A stretch of DNA of 64,000 nucleotides from CAVQND01 sp049518415. Lineage in GTDB: Bacteria; Verrucomicrobiota; Verrucomicrobiia; Limisphaerales; UBA8199. The notes below the pieces were generated by a model. That model was not told where the DNA came from. It did no database searches and saw only the letters and a list, made by a program, of their open reading frames with translations. Location: NCBI GenBank assembly GCA_049518415.1, contig JBEKRX010000010.1:1-64000 (forward strand), given 5' to 3'. Below are positions 9,189-17,409 of this stretch, in pieces (positions within the stretch are counted from its first letter, which is position 1; every line of letters starts with the position of its first letter). Made by a program: the position numbers and the translations under genes.

Positions 9189-9265
9189 CGGGGCGTAGCG
9201 TAGCTTGGTAGCGCGTCTGAATGGGGTTCAGAAGGTCGTGCGTTCGAATCGCACCGCCCCGACCA
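9189..9265 (+). tRNA. tRNA-Pro(GGG)
   Basis: 77 nt including an encoded CCA. The acceptor stem CGGGGCG/CGCCCCG pairs fully. The anticodon stem is TCTGA/TCAGA around loop ATGGGGT (anticodon GGG, G at position 37 as in proline tRNAs). The T arm GTGCG-TTCGAAT-CGCAC is perfect, and the D-arm contains AGCTTGGTAGCGC. All arms fold, so it looks functional. Its last bases plus three flanking T are repeated at 10892-10908. Confidence 0.95.
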
Positions 9266-9300
9266 TTTTCCTTCCCAGACACCTCGTAAGAAGTCCTGAC

Positions 9301-10563
9301 ATGACTGGGACACGGCGGGTTCGGCGACACCCACTCTCCCTGACTGAGGCCTTACTCTGCTCTGGTTTTTTCGTTCACAAGCCGGAGAGAATCGTCCATC
9401 TTAGTCTGGTGCCTGCGAAATCCTATTTGCCGCCGGGTCTCCCGGCTGAACTTGCACGCCCGCTGGTAGCGGCGTCCGTGCGCATTGCGGAACTCAAGCC
9501 GTGGGAGTTCATGTCCGACCTGCACCTGGTTGGTGTCCGGGACGCGACCACCGGCGAGTTGCACGTGGCCTCGGTGATGGGCGCGCTGCGCCAGGTGTTT
9601 GGGGTGATCTTTTATCGCCGCGTGTTGGGATTGCGCTACCTCCACAAGATGGCGACGGAAGCTGCCGGCCCGGATCCCGAGGCGGCGATTGAGGCGCTGG
9701 ATTATCTGCAAGTTGAATGGACCAGCAAGAGGGAGTTGCGTCGTACGGACCAAGAGACGCTGGCGAACGCCGCTTACAAACCGGCGGGCCGTGGCCCGGT
9801 GTGGCCCAAATTCTCAAGTTGCGAACCGGGATGGTCTCCGTGGTTTCCCAATCAAACCGAGGCACGCCAGTTGGCCGATTTCATTCAGAAGGTGAACCGG
9901 TTCGCCCGGCTGCTCAAAGACACGACGACATTGTATCAGAACCATCCCGCGGGCGAAGTGCCGCTCGTGCCAGCCGGACCGGAGGATTCACTGCGGCCGG
10001 AGGAAATCGAGTGGCTGCCGCTGGTGCCCGGACCGGTCCCTCCGCCCGAACCCGTCGTGCTGAGCGCGGAAGACCGGGCAGCTCTGCGGGACCTGCCAGT
10101 GCGGTCGGCACTCATCTTCGAGCTGTTGGCGCGCCTCGCGCCGGAAATGTCCTTCTTCGACGATGAGGCGCATCGGCCGGTTTGTGGACGTATCGGGCTG
10201 CTGTCGGACAGGGCCTCCTTTTACATTTTGAGCTCGGAGATTGTCCACGGGGCCGCGCCGTTGCGCGAGGTGGCGGGCAAAGTACTCGTAAAGGGCTTGC
10301 TCATCGCCAAGGCGCAGCCCAGCGCCATTCATGTGGACTCGAAAGACCTGCTCGAGGTGCTGCGCCCCGCCTGTGAGTCCATCGGGGTGCCGGTGCGGTT
10401 GGTGGAATCGCTTCCGGCAGCAAGCGACGCGCTGGCACAACTGGGGCGGTTTGGAGGCGGGCGGCGAACGGCAAGTGGGTGTGCTGGATGGAGTGATGAT
10501 GGACGAACACGATCCTCAAAAGGGAATGCAGGCCATCCACAAGCAGGTTGGCGGGTGGTTTGA
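9301..10563 (+). CDS. Hypothetical protein, N-terminal part of a frameshifted SEC-C family gene
   Basis: From the ATG at 9301 this frame encodes 420 residues, of which roughly the first 385 look like real protein (typical segments: LPPGLPAELARPLVAASVR, VMGALRQVFG, YILSSEIVHG). The last 35 or so (after LGRFGGG) look like out-of-frame translation. The adjacent frame continues naturally from about 10455 as GERQVGVLDGVMMDEHDP, and the protein then appears to end in the SEC-C segment annotated next. I do not recognise the large N-terminal region. It begins 35 bp after tRNA-Pro, inside the segment bounded by the tRNA-end duplication. Function unknown; SEC-C suggests metal or nucleic-acid binding. 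Confidence 0.5.
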   Translation: MTGTRRVRRHPLSLTEALLCSGFFVHKPERIVHLSLVPAKSYLPPGLPAELARPLVAASVRIAELKPWEFMSDLHLVGVRDATTGELHVASVMGALRQVFGVIFYRRVLGLRYLHKMATEAAGPDPEAAIEALDYLQVEWTSKRELRRTDQETLANAAYKPAGRGPVWPKFSSCEPGWSPWFPNQTEARQLADFIQKVNRFARLLKDTTTLYQNHPAGEVPLVPAGPEDSLRPEEIEWLPLVPGPVPPPEPVVLSAEDRAALRDLPVRSALIFELLARLAPEMSFFDDEAHRPVCGRIGLLSDRASFYILSSEIVHGAAPLREVAGKVLVKGLLIAKAQPSAIHVDSKDLLEVLRPACESIGVPVRLVESLPAASDALAQLGRFGGGRRTASGCAGWSDDGRTRSSKGNAGHPQAGWRVV

Positions 10564-10791
10564 TTCATTTGTCGGCAGTCCTGAATACCGCAGGCCATGG
10601 GTCAGTTCATGGTCGAGCACAATTTGCGACAACTCGCCCGGATACAGGCCCAGCAGGCGGCCTCCGTTCCCCTGCCGCCCTCCCCGGCTGCGCCAGCAAG
10701 ACCTGTCTGCCACTCCCAGCCCAAGCCCCGCCGCAACGATCCCTGCCCGTGCGGCAGCGGAAAGAAATTCAAGAAGTGCTGTGGCGCTTGA
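10496..10791 (+). pseudogene. SEC-C motif C-terminal fragment, frameshifted
   Basis: One frame reads MMDEHDPQKGMQAIHKQVGGW then FDSFVGSPEYR up to about 10585. The next frame then picks up as AMGQFMVEHNLRQLARIQAQQ and ends in the zinc-binding SEC-C motif NDPCPCGSGKKFKKCC. One single-base indel near 10586-10592 would join them, and another near 10450-10465 would join both to the upstream frame. The two shifts compensate, so the original product was probably a single protein of about 495 residues (9301-10791). Either the gene has decayed or the assembly has two indel errors. Confidence 0.55.
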
Positions 10792-10891
10792 AGGGGCCAG
10801 CACCAAGCCCTGGCTGAAATCGCATCTTCAGAATCCGCAGTTATCGCAAAGATGCGCCCGCTCGATGACCACGATAGCCCTTGTCAAATCT

Positions 10892-10908
10892 CACCGCCCC
10901 GACCATTT
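10892..10908 (+). other. Direct repeat of the tRNA-Pro 3' end (candidate attachment site)
   Basis: CACCGCCCCGACCATTT here is identical to 9252-9268, that is the T-stem, acceptor, CCA and three flanking bases of tRNA-Pro. With two mismatches the match extends about six bases further left into the T loop. This is the arrangement expected where an element integrated into a tRNA 3' end, leaving attL and attR about 1.64 kb apart. No integrase gene is present between them. Confidence 0.6.
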
Positions 10909-10947
10909 CTTTTTGCGTTTTGGCTTCCGGGCGGATAGAATTCCTTC

Positions 10948-11160
10948 ATGAGCTTAGCTGAAGTCAAGGCATCCGTCGCCGGGATGAGCGTGGAAGAGCG
11001 ATTGGAGGTGGCCGCGTTCATCGCTCATTTGAACCGGGCGGAGGACCCTGGATACCAGGCGGACCTGGATCGGCGCATGGCCGCCATGGATTCCGGCCGC
11101 AAGACCGGCGCCGACGCGCTGAAAAAGTTGCATGACGGATTGGTGGCGCAGGGGCGATGA
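10948..11160 (+). CDS. Small antitoxin-like protein without adjacent toxin
   Basis: 70 residues, charged and helical, beginning MSLAEVKASVAGMSVEERLE and ending GRKTGADALKKLHDGLVAQ. The pattern of an N-terminal 'mSveERLevAafI' helix and a C-terminal charged tail resembles small antitoxins that accompany RelE/ParE-type toxins, but this is a similarity of style and not a secure family hit. Instead of a toxin, the next gene overlaps its stop codon by four bases (ATGA) and encodes a glycosyltransferase-like protein. It may be a repurposed or orphan antitoxin. Confidence 0.6.
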   Translation: MSLAEVKASVAGMSVEERLEVAAFIAHLNRAEDPGYQADLDRRMAAMDSGRKTGADALKKLHDGLVAQGR

Positions 11161-11792
11161 CCGGCGAACACAAGTTCGTGGTGGACGCCGCCGTGATGAT
11201 TCCCTGCGCCGCGCGCGAGCGCCTCCGGGCGCGGACCCTGGCGGACCTGGCGCGCACCGATTGGGGAGCGGACGGGGTGCAGGTCTTCCTCGACGAACAG
11301 CGGTTCCGTTACAAATTGGAGAATCTCACGCACACCGGATGGCGGGCCTTAAAGGCCGGGTTGGAAACCGGGGCCGATTATGTTCTTTTCCTGGAAGATG
11401 ACCCGGCCTTTAACCGGCGCTTGCGGGAGAACCTGCGGCTCTGGCCTCTGTTGCAGCAGGGCCGGCTGGCGGTGCTCGGCCTCTACAACCCGGGCTTGCC
11501 GGAGCTGGCCTGGGACCTCGCCCACCATGCAGTTCTGGTCGATCCCAACCGGGTGTTTGCCTCCCAGGCCATGCTCCTTTCACGCCCCGGCGTTGAGTGC
11601 CTGCTGGAGCATTGGTTCAAAGCGCCCCCGCCCTTGGACCTGAAACCCGGCTGGCTGGCCGCCAACCTGGGGCAGCCGGTCGCTTATCATTGCCCCTCCC
11701 TCGTGCAGCACCTGGGCCGGAAAAGCGTTTGGGGAGGTTTCTTTCATCAGGCCCCTGATTTCAGCCGGTCCTGGAAGGCCCTCCGACCATGA
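11157..11792 (+). CDS. Glycosyltransferase-like protein (GT-A type)
   Basis: 211 residues. The central VLFLEDDPAFNRRLRENL segment (about 77-94) resembles the acidic nucleotide-sugar/metal region of GT-A enzymes such as GT2 and GT25. The C-terminal CPSLVQHLGRKSVWGG is also typical of glycosyltransferase tails. No membrane segment or signal peptide is seen. It is translationally coupled at both ends: its start overlaps the antitoxin-like stop by four bases, and its stop overlaps the kinase start by four. Acceptor and donor cannot be inferred. Confidence 0.6.
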   Translation: MTGEHKFVVDAAVMIPCAARERLRARTLADLARTDWGADGVQVFLDEQRFRYKLENLTHTGWRALKAGLETGADYVLFLEDDPAFNRRLRENLRLWPLLQQGRLAVLGLYNPGLPELAWDLAHHAVLVDPNRVFASQAMLLSRPGVECLLEHWFKAPPPLDLKPGWLAANLGQPVAYHCPSLVQHLGRKSVWGGFFHQAPDFSRSWKALRP

Positions 11793-14700
11793 CCCGAACG
11801 ACCGTATTGGCCACGCCGTGGCAGGCCAAAGCCCGCATTGCCGATCATGAGTTGGTCCGCCATGTCGGGGGCGGGGCCTTCGGCGAGGTCTGGCTCGCCC
11901 GCTCGCTCGCCACTGGCCGCTTCCGGGCCGTAAAAATTGTCGAACGCGACAGATTGGGGGACCTCCACCCGTACGAGCTTGAGTTCTCAGGGGTCAGGAA
12001 ATTTGAGGAGGTCTCACGCGAGCACGAAGGCTTTGTCGATATTCTCCATGTCTGCCGGGATGATGCCGCCCGGTATTTTGCCTATATCATGGAAGTGGCC
12101 GACCCGCTTGAGCCGGGCCCGCAGCTCGATCCGCTTACCTACGTTCCCCGGACCCTGGCGGTTGAAATCCAGCGCCGGGGCCGATTGTCCCCGGCCGAGT
12201 GTGTGCGCATCAGCCTGGCGTTGACCGCCGCCCTGGCCGCCCTCCATGAGCGCCAACTGGTCCACCGCGATTTGAAGCCCTCGAACATCATCTTCGTGCG
12301 CGGCGCCCCCAAGCTGGCCGATGTGGGGCTGATCACCGAACTCAAGGACCAGCCCCCGCACACGCTGGTCGGCTCGGCCGACTACATGGATGCGCAAGTG
12401 CACGGCACTGCCCCTGGAGACCTCTATAGCTTGGGCAAGGTATTGTACGTCATGGCCACCGGCCACAGCCCCAGGGAATGGCCCGCCTGGCCGGACACGG
12501 CTCGAGACACCGCCGAGGCGGAGATCTTCGGCGATTTGGCCGCCATCTGCAAGCGAGCCTGCCACCCGGAGCGCGGGCGGCGCTACGGCAGCGCCAAAGA
12601 AATTCACGCGGAGTTGTTGCTGCTCCAGGCCGGGCGGTCATTCACCAGGTTGAAAAGACTCGAACGCCTGGCCACCCTGGCGCGGCGCTGGGGCCCGGCG
12701 GTGGGCATCGCCGCCCTGGTTGCCGGCTTCGCCCTCTTTCAATGGGACCAACAGAAGACGCACCGGGCCAAACTCAATGAGCGCAAAGTGGGCTCTTACG
12801 CGGCCTATGGCTCGCGCGCGCTGGAAGAAAACAACTTGCTCGGCGCCCTGCCCTGGTTCTCAGAGGCCTTGCGCCTGGACGCGCAAAACCTCCGCAATGC
12901 CGAGACGCATCGCCTGCGCCTGGCGGCCGTGCTGCGTCAGGCGCCCTCGCTGGTTCAAATGTTCTTCACCACCGGGCACATCAGCTTCGCCTCTTTTGCC
13001 GGCCAGGAGAATCAGTTGCTGGCCCCGGTGCCGGACGGCCGCTGGGCGGTGCTCGATCTCGGCACTGGCCGGGCATTGTATCCTCCTTTCGGGACCAAGC
13101 ACCCCGATGAAGACGTTTGCCTTAACCCGGCCACCCACTTGGCCATGACCACGACGGATGACACTCCGGTCGCCCAGTTGTGGGACACTCTCACCGGTCA
13201 ACCGGTGGCGTCCCTGGCCTATACTGGCAACCTGTTCCGCGCCACGCTCAGCCGCGACGGCCAGTGGGCCGCAGCCATCAGTCACCACGGTGAGGCGGTC
13301 CTCTGGAATATCTTGAATATCCGGTCCAACACACTCCGCTCCAACACACCCTGTCAGGTCTTGCGCGGCCCAGGCTTTCAATTCCTGCACCTGGCCTTCC
13401 GTCCTGACGGCAAACAACTCATCACCAGCGGAGTGAATAACGAGGCCCTGCTTTGGGACCTGCCCGCCGGACAGCCCGTCCTGGGCCTGACCAACCACAC
13501 CGCAGAGATTTATTGCGCTGCCTTTAGCCCGGACGGCAGCTTGGTCGCTACCGCCAGTCTGGACCGCTCCGTTCGCTTCTGGGACCCGGCCCTCGGCCGC
13601 GAACTCCCTCCCCCCCTCAAGCATAACGACGGCGTTTTCAGCGTCGAGTTCAGCGCCGACGGACAACGCCTGGTCACCGCGGGACTTGATTTCACCGCGC
13701 GCGTTTGGGACCTCCGCACGCGGGAGCAAGTCCTGCTCCTGCCGCATAATTCCAAAGTCCTCTCTGCCGGCTTCAGCCCGCGCGGGCGCTACGTCGTCAC
13801 CGCCACTTATGATGGCACCGTGCGCGTCTGGGACCTCCAGCCGGAGGCGCAGCCGCAGCCTCAGCCTTTGGCCGGCTTTTCCGGCAATGGCCGGCGCATG
13901 GCCCTGGCGGAACCCGGGGCGGTCCGCCTGCTGGACACCCACGGTGATCAGCCGGTGACCATTATTCCTTTGACCAACGGCTTGGTAACCAGACCACTGC
14001 TCAGCCACGATGGCGCCAAGGTGCTGACCGTGGAACGCCGCCCCTCCTCGCCCGCGGGAACCACCAATTACCTGGTGCGGCGCTGGAATTGCGCCACCGT
14101 GCGCGCTCGGGAAGCAGGCTCGCTCACCCTCAATGCCGGGCTGGACAGCTTTCAGTTGAGCCGCAACGGCGCCTGCCTGCTCGCCCATGGAAAGGCCGGC
14201 GCCGCCGTGTGGGACCTCAAGACGGGGCAGCAGCTTTTGAAGCTTGATTTCCCCGTCCGCCAAGGGGCCTTTGATCCCGCCGCCCAGCGCATCGCCTTGG
14301 CCTACTCGAACGCGGTTCACACGAACGCGGTTCAAGTCTGGCATCTTGGCACCGGGCAGACCCTGCTGCCTTCGCCCTGGCTTCACCATACGCGGGTCTC
14401 TTCCATTCAATGGAGCCCCAACGGAAGGTATGTCGCGACTACCTGCTGGGATGAGTCCTTCGATCCGGAATCGGCCCGCGTTTGGGATGCCGAGACCGGC
14501 CGCCCCATTGGGCCGCCCCTCCAGCATCGTGATGGCGTCTGTTTTGCCACCTTCAACCACCAGGGCAATCAAGTCATCACCTGCAGCGAAGATTTCACCG
14601 CCGTGCTCTGGGACCCCGCCACCGGCAGGCAGCTTGCCCCTCCCCTGCGCCACCGCGACCAGGTAAAACATGCCGCCTTCAGCGAAAGCGACCGCTGGCT

Positions 14701-15037
14701 TGCCACCGCCTGCCAGGACGGCACGATCCGCCTCTGGGACACCGCCAGCGGCGAACCACTTACCCCACCGCTCCCGCACCCGGCCAACTTGTCTTTTGTC
14801 CAATGGCTCGACCGCGACCGCCGCCTGGCCGCCGGCTCGGAAAATGGAACCTCCTGGATTTCGGACTTGCCCCGTGACCCGCGCCCGGAGCTGGATTTGG
14901 TCCTGGTGGCGCAACTCCTCTCGGCCGAGCAGATCCACGACAGCGAAGCCATCGTGCCGCAAACCAAGGAAGCTTTGCACGGCATCTGGAAGCAACTTCG
15001 GACTCGCTATCCCGACGAATTCTCGTTGCGCCCTTGA
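11789..15037 (+). CDS. Ser/Thr protein kinase with transmembrane segment and WD40 repeats
   Basis: 1082 residues. A kinase domain (about 20-285) has glycine loop GGGAFGEV, AVKIV (K49), VHRDLKPSN (D161, N166) and DVG in place of DFG (D178). A single membrane helix follows at about 301-319, then a TPR-like stretch (about 335-385) and many WD40 blades to the C terminus, with recurring RVWDLxT, ATASLDRSVRFWD and LITCSED-like units. It probably senses or docks partners outside the membrane and phosphorylates proteins inside. The activation segment is unusual: where most kinases have GTxxYMAPE this one reads GSADYMDAQ. Two short tandem duplications occur in the propeller (see findings). It closes a three-gene coupled operon. 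Confidence 0.93.
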   Translation: MTRTTVLATPWQAKARIADHELVRHVGGGAFGEVWLARSLATGRFRAVKIVERDRLGDLHPYELEFSGVRKFEEVSREHEGFVDILHVCRDDAARYFAYIMEVADPLEPGPQLDPLTYVPRTLAVEIQRRGRLSPAECVRISLALTAALAALHERQLVHRDLKPSNIIFVRGAPKLADVGLITELKDQPPHTLVGSADYMDAQVHGTAPGDLYSLGKVLYVMATGHSPREWPAWPDTARDTAEAEIFGDLAAICKRACHPERGRRYGSAKEIHAELLLLQAGRSFTRLKRLERLATLARRWGPAVGIAALVAGFALFQWDQQKTHRAKLNERKVGSYAAYGSRALEENNLLGALPWFSEALRLDAQNLRNAETHRLRLAAVLRQAPSLVQMFFTTGHISFASFAGQENQLLAPVPDGRWAVLDLGTGRALYPPFGTKHPDEDVCLNPATHLAMTTTDDTPVAQLWDTLTGQPVASLAYTGNLFRATLSRDGQWAAAISHHGEAVLWNILNIRSNTLRSNTPCQVLRGPGFQFLHLAFRPDGKQLITSGVNNEALLWDLPAGQPVLGLTNHTAEIYCAAFSPDGSLVATASLDRSVRFWDPALGRELPPPLKHNDGVFSVEFSADGQRLVTAGLDFTARVWDLRTREQVLLLPHNSKVLSAGFSPRGRYVVTATYDGTVRVWDLQPEAQPQPQPLAGFSGNGRRMALAEPGAVRLLDTHGDQPVTIIPLTNGLVTRPLLSHDGAKVLTVERRPSSPAGTTNYLVRRWNCATVRAREAGSLTLNAGLDSFQLSRNGACLLAHGKAGAAVWDLKTGQQLLKLDFPVRQGAFDPAAQRIALAYSNAVHTNAVQVWHLGTGQTLLPSPWLHHTRVSSIQWSPNGRYVATTCWDESFDPESARVWDAETGRPIGPPLQHRDGVCFATFNHQGNQVITCSEDFTAVLWDPATGRQLAPPLRHRDQVKHAAFSESDRWLATACQDGTIRLWDTASGEPLTPPLPHPANLSFVQWLDRDRRLAAGSENGTSWISDLPRDPRPELDLVLVAQLLSAEQIHDSEAIVPQTKEALHGIWKQLRTRYPDEFSLRP

Positions 15038-15133
15038 ACCGCGCGCAGGCGCCACCGCCCAAGGTTGGAGAAACCAGTCCTAACCAGCACTGTTTTCCTT
15101 GCTGCGCCGCTCCAGGATGCCAATGCTCTGTCC

Positions 15134-16522
15134 GTGAATCTCGCCAACGTGTGCCGCCTGTTGCGAACGATTGTTTCCACAATCGCGAAGTGGCTGTCCC
15201 TTGCCGGAACCCTCCGCCTGCTCGTGGCGGCACAAGCTGTCGGAGCCGATTCGTCCGCCAACTGGCCGCAGTTCCGCGGGCCGGCTGGGCTGGGTGTCTC
15301 TGACCATCCGAACCTGCCCGAGCGCTGGAGCACCAACGAGAATGTCGCCTGGAAGGTCGAAGTGCCCGGCCGCGGCTGGTCCTCGCCGATCGTCTGGGGG
15401 CAGCGCGTGCTGGTCACCACCGTGGTCAGCGCGGGCGAGGTGGAGCCGGCGAAAAAGGGCCTCTACCTCGGCGGCGAGAGGAAAGAGGTTCCCAAGGCTG
15501 AGCATCGCTGGCTCGTCCTGTGTTTCGATCTCCAGTCCGGCCGTGAATTGTGGCGTCAGGAGGCGCATCGCGGCACGCCCTCCAACCAACTGCACCTGAA
15601 GAACACCTACGCCTCCGAAACGCCGGTGACCGATGGCGGGCGCGTCTATGCCTACTTCGGCAACGTCGGCTTGTTCTGCTACGACCTGGAGGGCCGGAAA
15701 CTCTGGTCCACCAACTGGCCGCCCGTCAAGACCCGCAACGGTTGGGGCTCCGCCGCCTCGCCCCTCCTCCACGAGGGCCGCCTGTTCATCGTGAATGACA
15801 ACGACGAGAAATCCTTCGCCGTGGCCCTGGACCCAAAGACCGGCCGCCAGCTCTGGCGCGTCGAACGCGACGAAAAAAGCAACTGGGCCACCCCCTGCAT
15901 TTGGCGCAACGCCCAGCGCACCGAGTTGATCACCTCTGGCACCAAGCGAGTCCGCTCCTACGACCTCGAGGGCAAGCTGCTCTGGGAATGCGGCGGCATG
16001 TCTTCCATTGACATCCCCACGCCGCTCTCGAACGCCGGACTGCTCTACGTCTGCTCCGGCTTCGTCGGTGACAAGGTGCGGCCCGTCTTTGCGTTCAGGC
16101 CCGGCGCCTCCGGCGACACCACCTTGAAGCCTGGCGAGACCAACAACCAATTCATCGCCTGGTATCAGCCCGCCGCCGGGCCTTACAATCCCTCGCCCTT
16201 GCTCTACGGCGACTACTTCTATGTGCTGTTCGACTTCGGCTTCCTGAGCTGCCACGACGCCCGCACCGGCCGGCAGGTTTACGAGAAGCAGCGCATCCGT
16301 CCGGGCACTACCTCCTTCACCGCCTCGCCGTGGGCGGCCAATGGAAAAATCTTCGCCCTGAGCGAAGACGGCGAAACCTTCGTCTTCCAGGCCGGCCCCG
16401 AGTACAAGCTGCTGCGCGAAAATTCCCTCGACGAGATGTGCCTGGCCACCCCGGCGATGGCCGGCGACCACCTGCTCATCCGCACGCTCACGAAGCTGTA
16501 TTGCCTTCGGGAAACGAAGTGA
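15134..16522 (+). CDS. PQQ-like (BamB-type) beta-propeller protein, secreted
   Basis: About 462 residues from GTG 15134. The frame is open to a TTG at 15065, but residues from VNLANVCRLLRTIVS onward give a more natural signal peptide ending near AVGA-DSS. The mature protein begins WPQFRGPAGLGVS, the standard opening of verrucomicrobial and planctomycete outer-membrane-assembly-like propellers, and has repeated blades such as LCFDLQSGRELWR, VALDPKTGRQLWR and RSYDLEGKLLWE. Despite the PQQ-like fold no catalytic role is implied. Start is uncertain; family assignment is firm. Confidence 0.85.
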   Translation: MNLANVCRLLRTIVSTIAKWLSLAGTLRLLVAAQAVGADSSANWPQFRGPAGLGVSDHPNLPERWSTNENVAWKVEVPGRGWSSPIVWGQRVLVTTVVSAGEVEPAKKGLYLGGERKEVPKAEHRWLVLCFDLQSGRELWRQEAHRGTPSNQLHLKNTYASETPVTDGGRVYAYFGNVGLFCYDLEGRKLWSTNWPPVKTRNGWGSAASPLLHEGRLFIVNDNDEKSFAVALDPKTGRQLWRVERDEKSNWATPCIWRNAQRTELITSGTKRVRSYDLEGKLLWECGGMSSIDIPTPLSNAGLLYVCSGFVGDKVRPVFAFRPGASGDTTLKPGETNNQFIAWYQPAAGPYNPSPLLYGDYFYVLFDFGFLSCHDARTGRQVYEKQRIRPGTTSFTASPWAANGKIFALSEDGETFVFQAGPEYKLLRENSLDEMCLATPAMAGDHLLIRTLTKLYCLRETK

Positions 16523-16674
16523 AGTCATCCAAGCCGAGATGAGCGCGAAAGGGCTCAAATCAGGTGAGGAAAGGCGTCAAACCATAACTTTTCCCATTGA
16601 CATTGGCCGGGAAGGTGGGCAGGCTGTCGCTTGTGCCGCGCCAACTGAGAATTGAGTATCCCGTTCGGAAGGAT

Positions 16675-17391
16675 TCAATTGAAGATCAGTTGCAACCCGG
16701 TCACTTTCCACTCCTCCCCAAATTTCTTCAGCACGAATTTCCGGGTCTTGCCGTCGCCTTCGAAGTAGATGTCGATGACGGCCTCATTTGCGGAGATGCC
16801 CTTTTTGCCGAGGACGGAGACACCCTCGGCGGCGGGGCCGTACAGGGGGGCGTAGAGCCTGCAGTCGGCCGCAATCTCCGTTTCGGATGCTTGTTGCCAC
16901 TCCTTTTCCAGGGCCGCCCGTTCCTCCGGGGCGAAGCTGGCTAGAAAGGCGGCGCGATCGCCGTTGATCCACGCCCAGAGCGTGCTTTTCAGGGCTGATT
17001 CCGGGTCGGCGAACCCCGTGAAGGCGAGGGACTCGCCCTCCAAATGAATTCCGTTCGTTCCGGACCGTGCCAGCGCCGCCAGCAACCGCTGATTGCCCGC
17101 CCGCAGTTCGTCGGCTTCCATCGCCGTCCGGTGGAGTTGCCCGGCCTGACTGCGCAACCGCATCAACTCACGGATTTGCTCATTGGAGAGGAAGAGGCGG
17201 TTTTTTCCCTGAGCCAGGAGGTTGGACAGGGCTTCGTTCTCCGCGGACCATAGCGCCAACAGGTCTGCTTGCTGCCGGCAGGCCTCGGTTTTTTTCCGCA
17301 ACTCCATCCGGGCGGAATGGTCGATGCTCCAGGAAACCACGCCGCCGGCCGCAAGTACCGCGCTGATGATGCCGAGTTGAAGCCTTGTCAT
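16675..17391 (-). CDS. Membrane-anchored coiled-coil protein paired with the sigma factor
   Basis: 238 residues. An N-terminal hydrophobic segment (about 5-24, LGIISAVLAAGGVVSWSI) could be an anchor. It is followed by a predicted coiled coil (about 28-105, heptad-like leucines and alanines) and a compact C-terminal domain ending in GEEWKVTGLQLIFN. I do not recognise the domain by function. It starts 18 bp after the stop of the ECF sigma-factor gene on the same strand, so the two are almost certainly one operon. Both share the anchor plus coiled-coil plan, so a physical or regulatory pairing is likely; an anti-sigma role is inference. Confidence 0.75.
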   Translation of the reverse strand: MTRLQLGIISAVLAAGGVVSWSIDHSARMELRKKTEACRQQADLLALWSAENEALSNLLAQGKNRLFLSNEQIRELMRLRSQAGQLHRTAMEADELRAGNQRLLAALARSGTNGIHLEGESLAFTGFADPESALKSTLWAWINGDRAAFLASFAPEERAALEKEWQQASETEIAADCRLYAPLYGPAAEGVSVLGKKGISANEAVIDIYFEGDGKTRKFVLKKFGEEWKVTGLQLIFN

Positions 17392-17409
17392 GCGTCCCGC
17401 GGTTCTCCA

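Noticed and set aside
6326..9334. A 1002-codon minus-strand frame opposite the E2 and E3 genes and across the tRNA
   Set aside because: Glycine/valine-rich shadow; crosses a repeat and the tRNA gene, and has no recognisable domain.
12860..15055. A 731-codon minus-strand frame opposite the WD40 part of the kinase
   Set aside because: Shadow of a high-GC coding strand without motifs.
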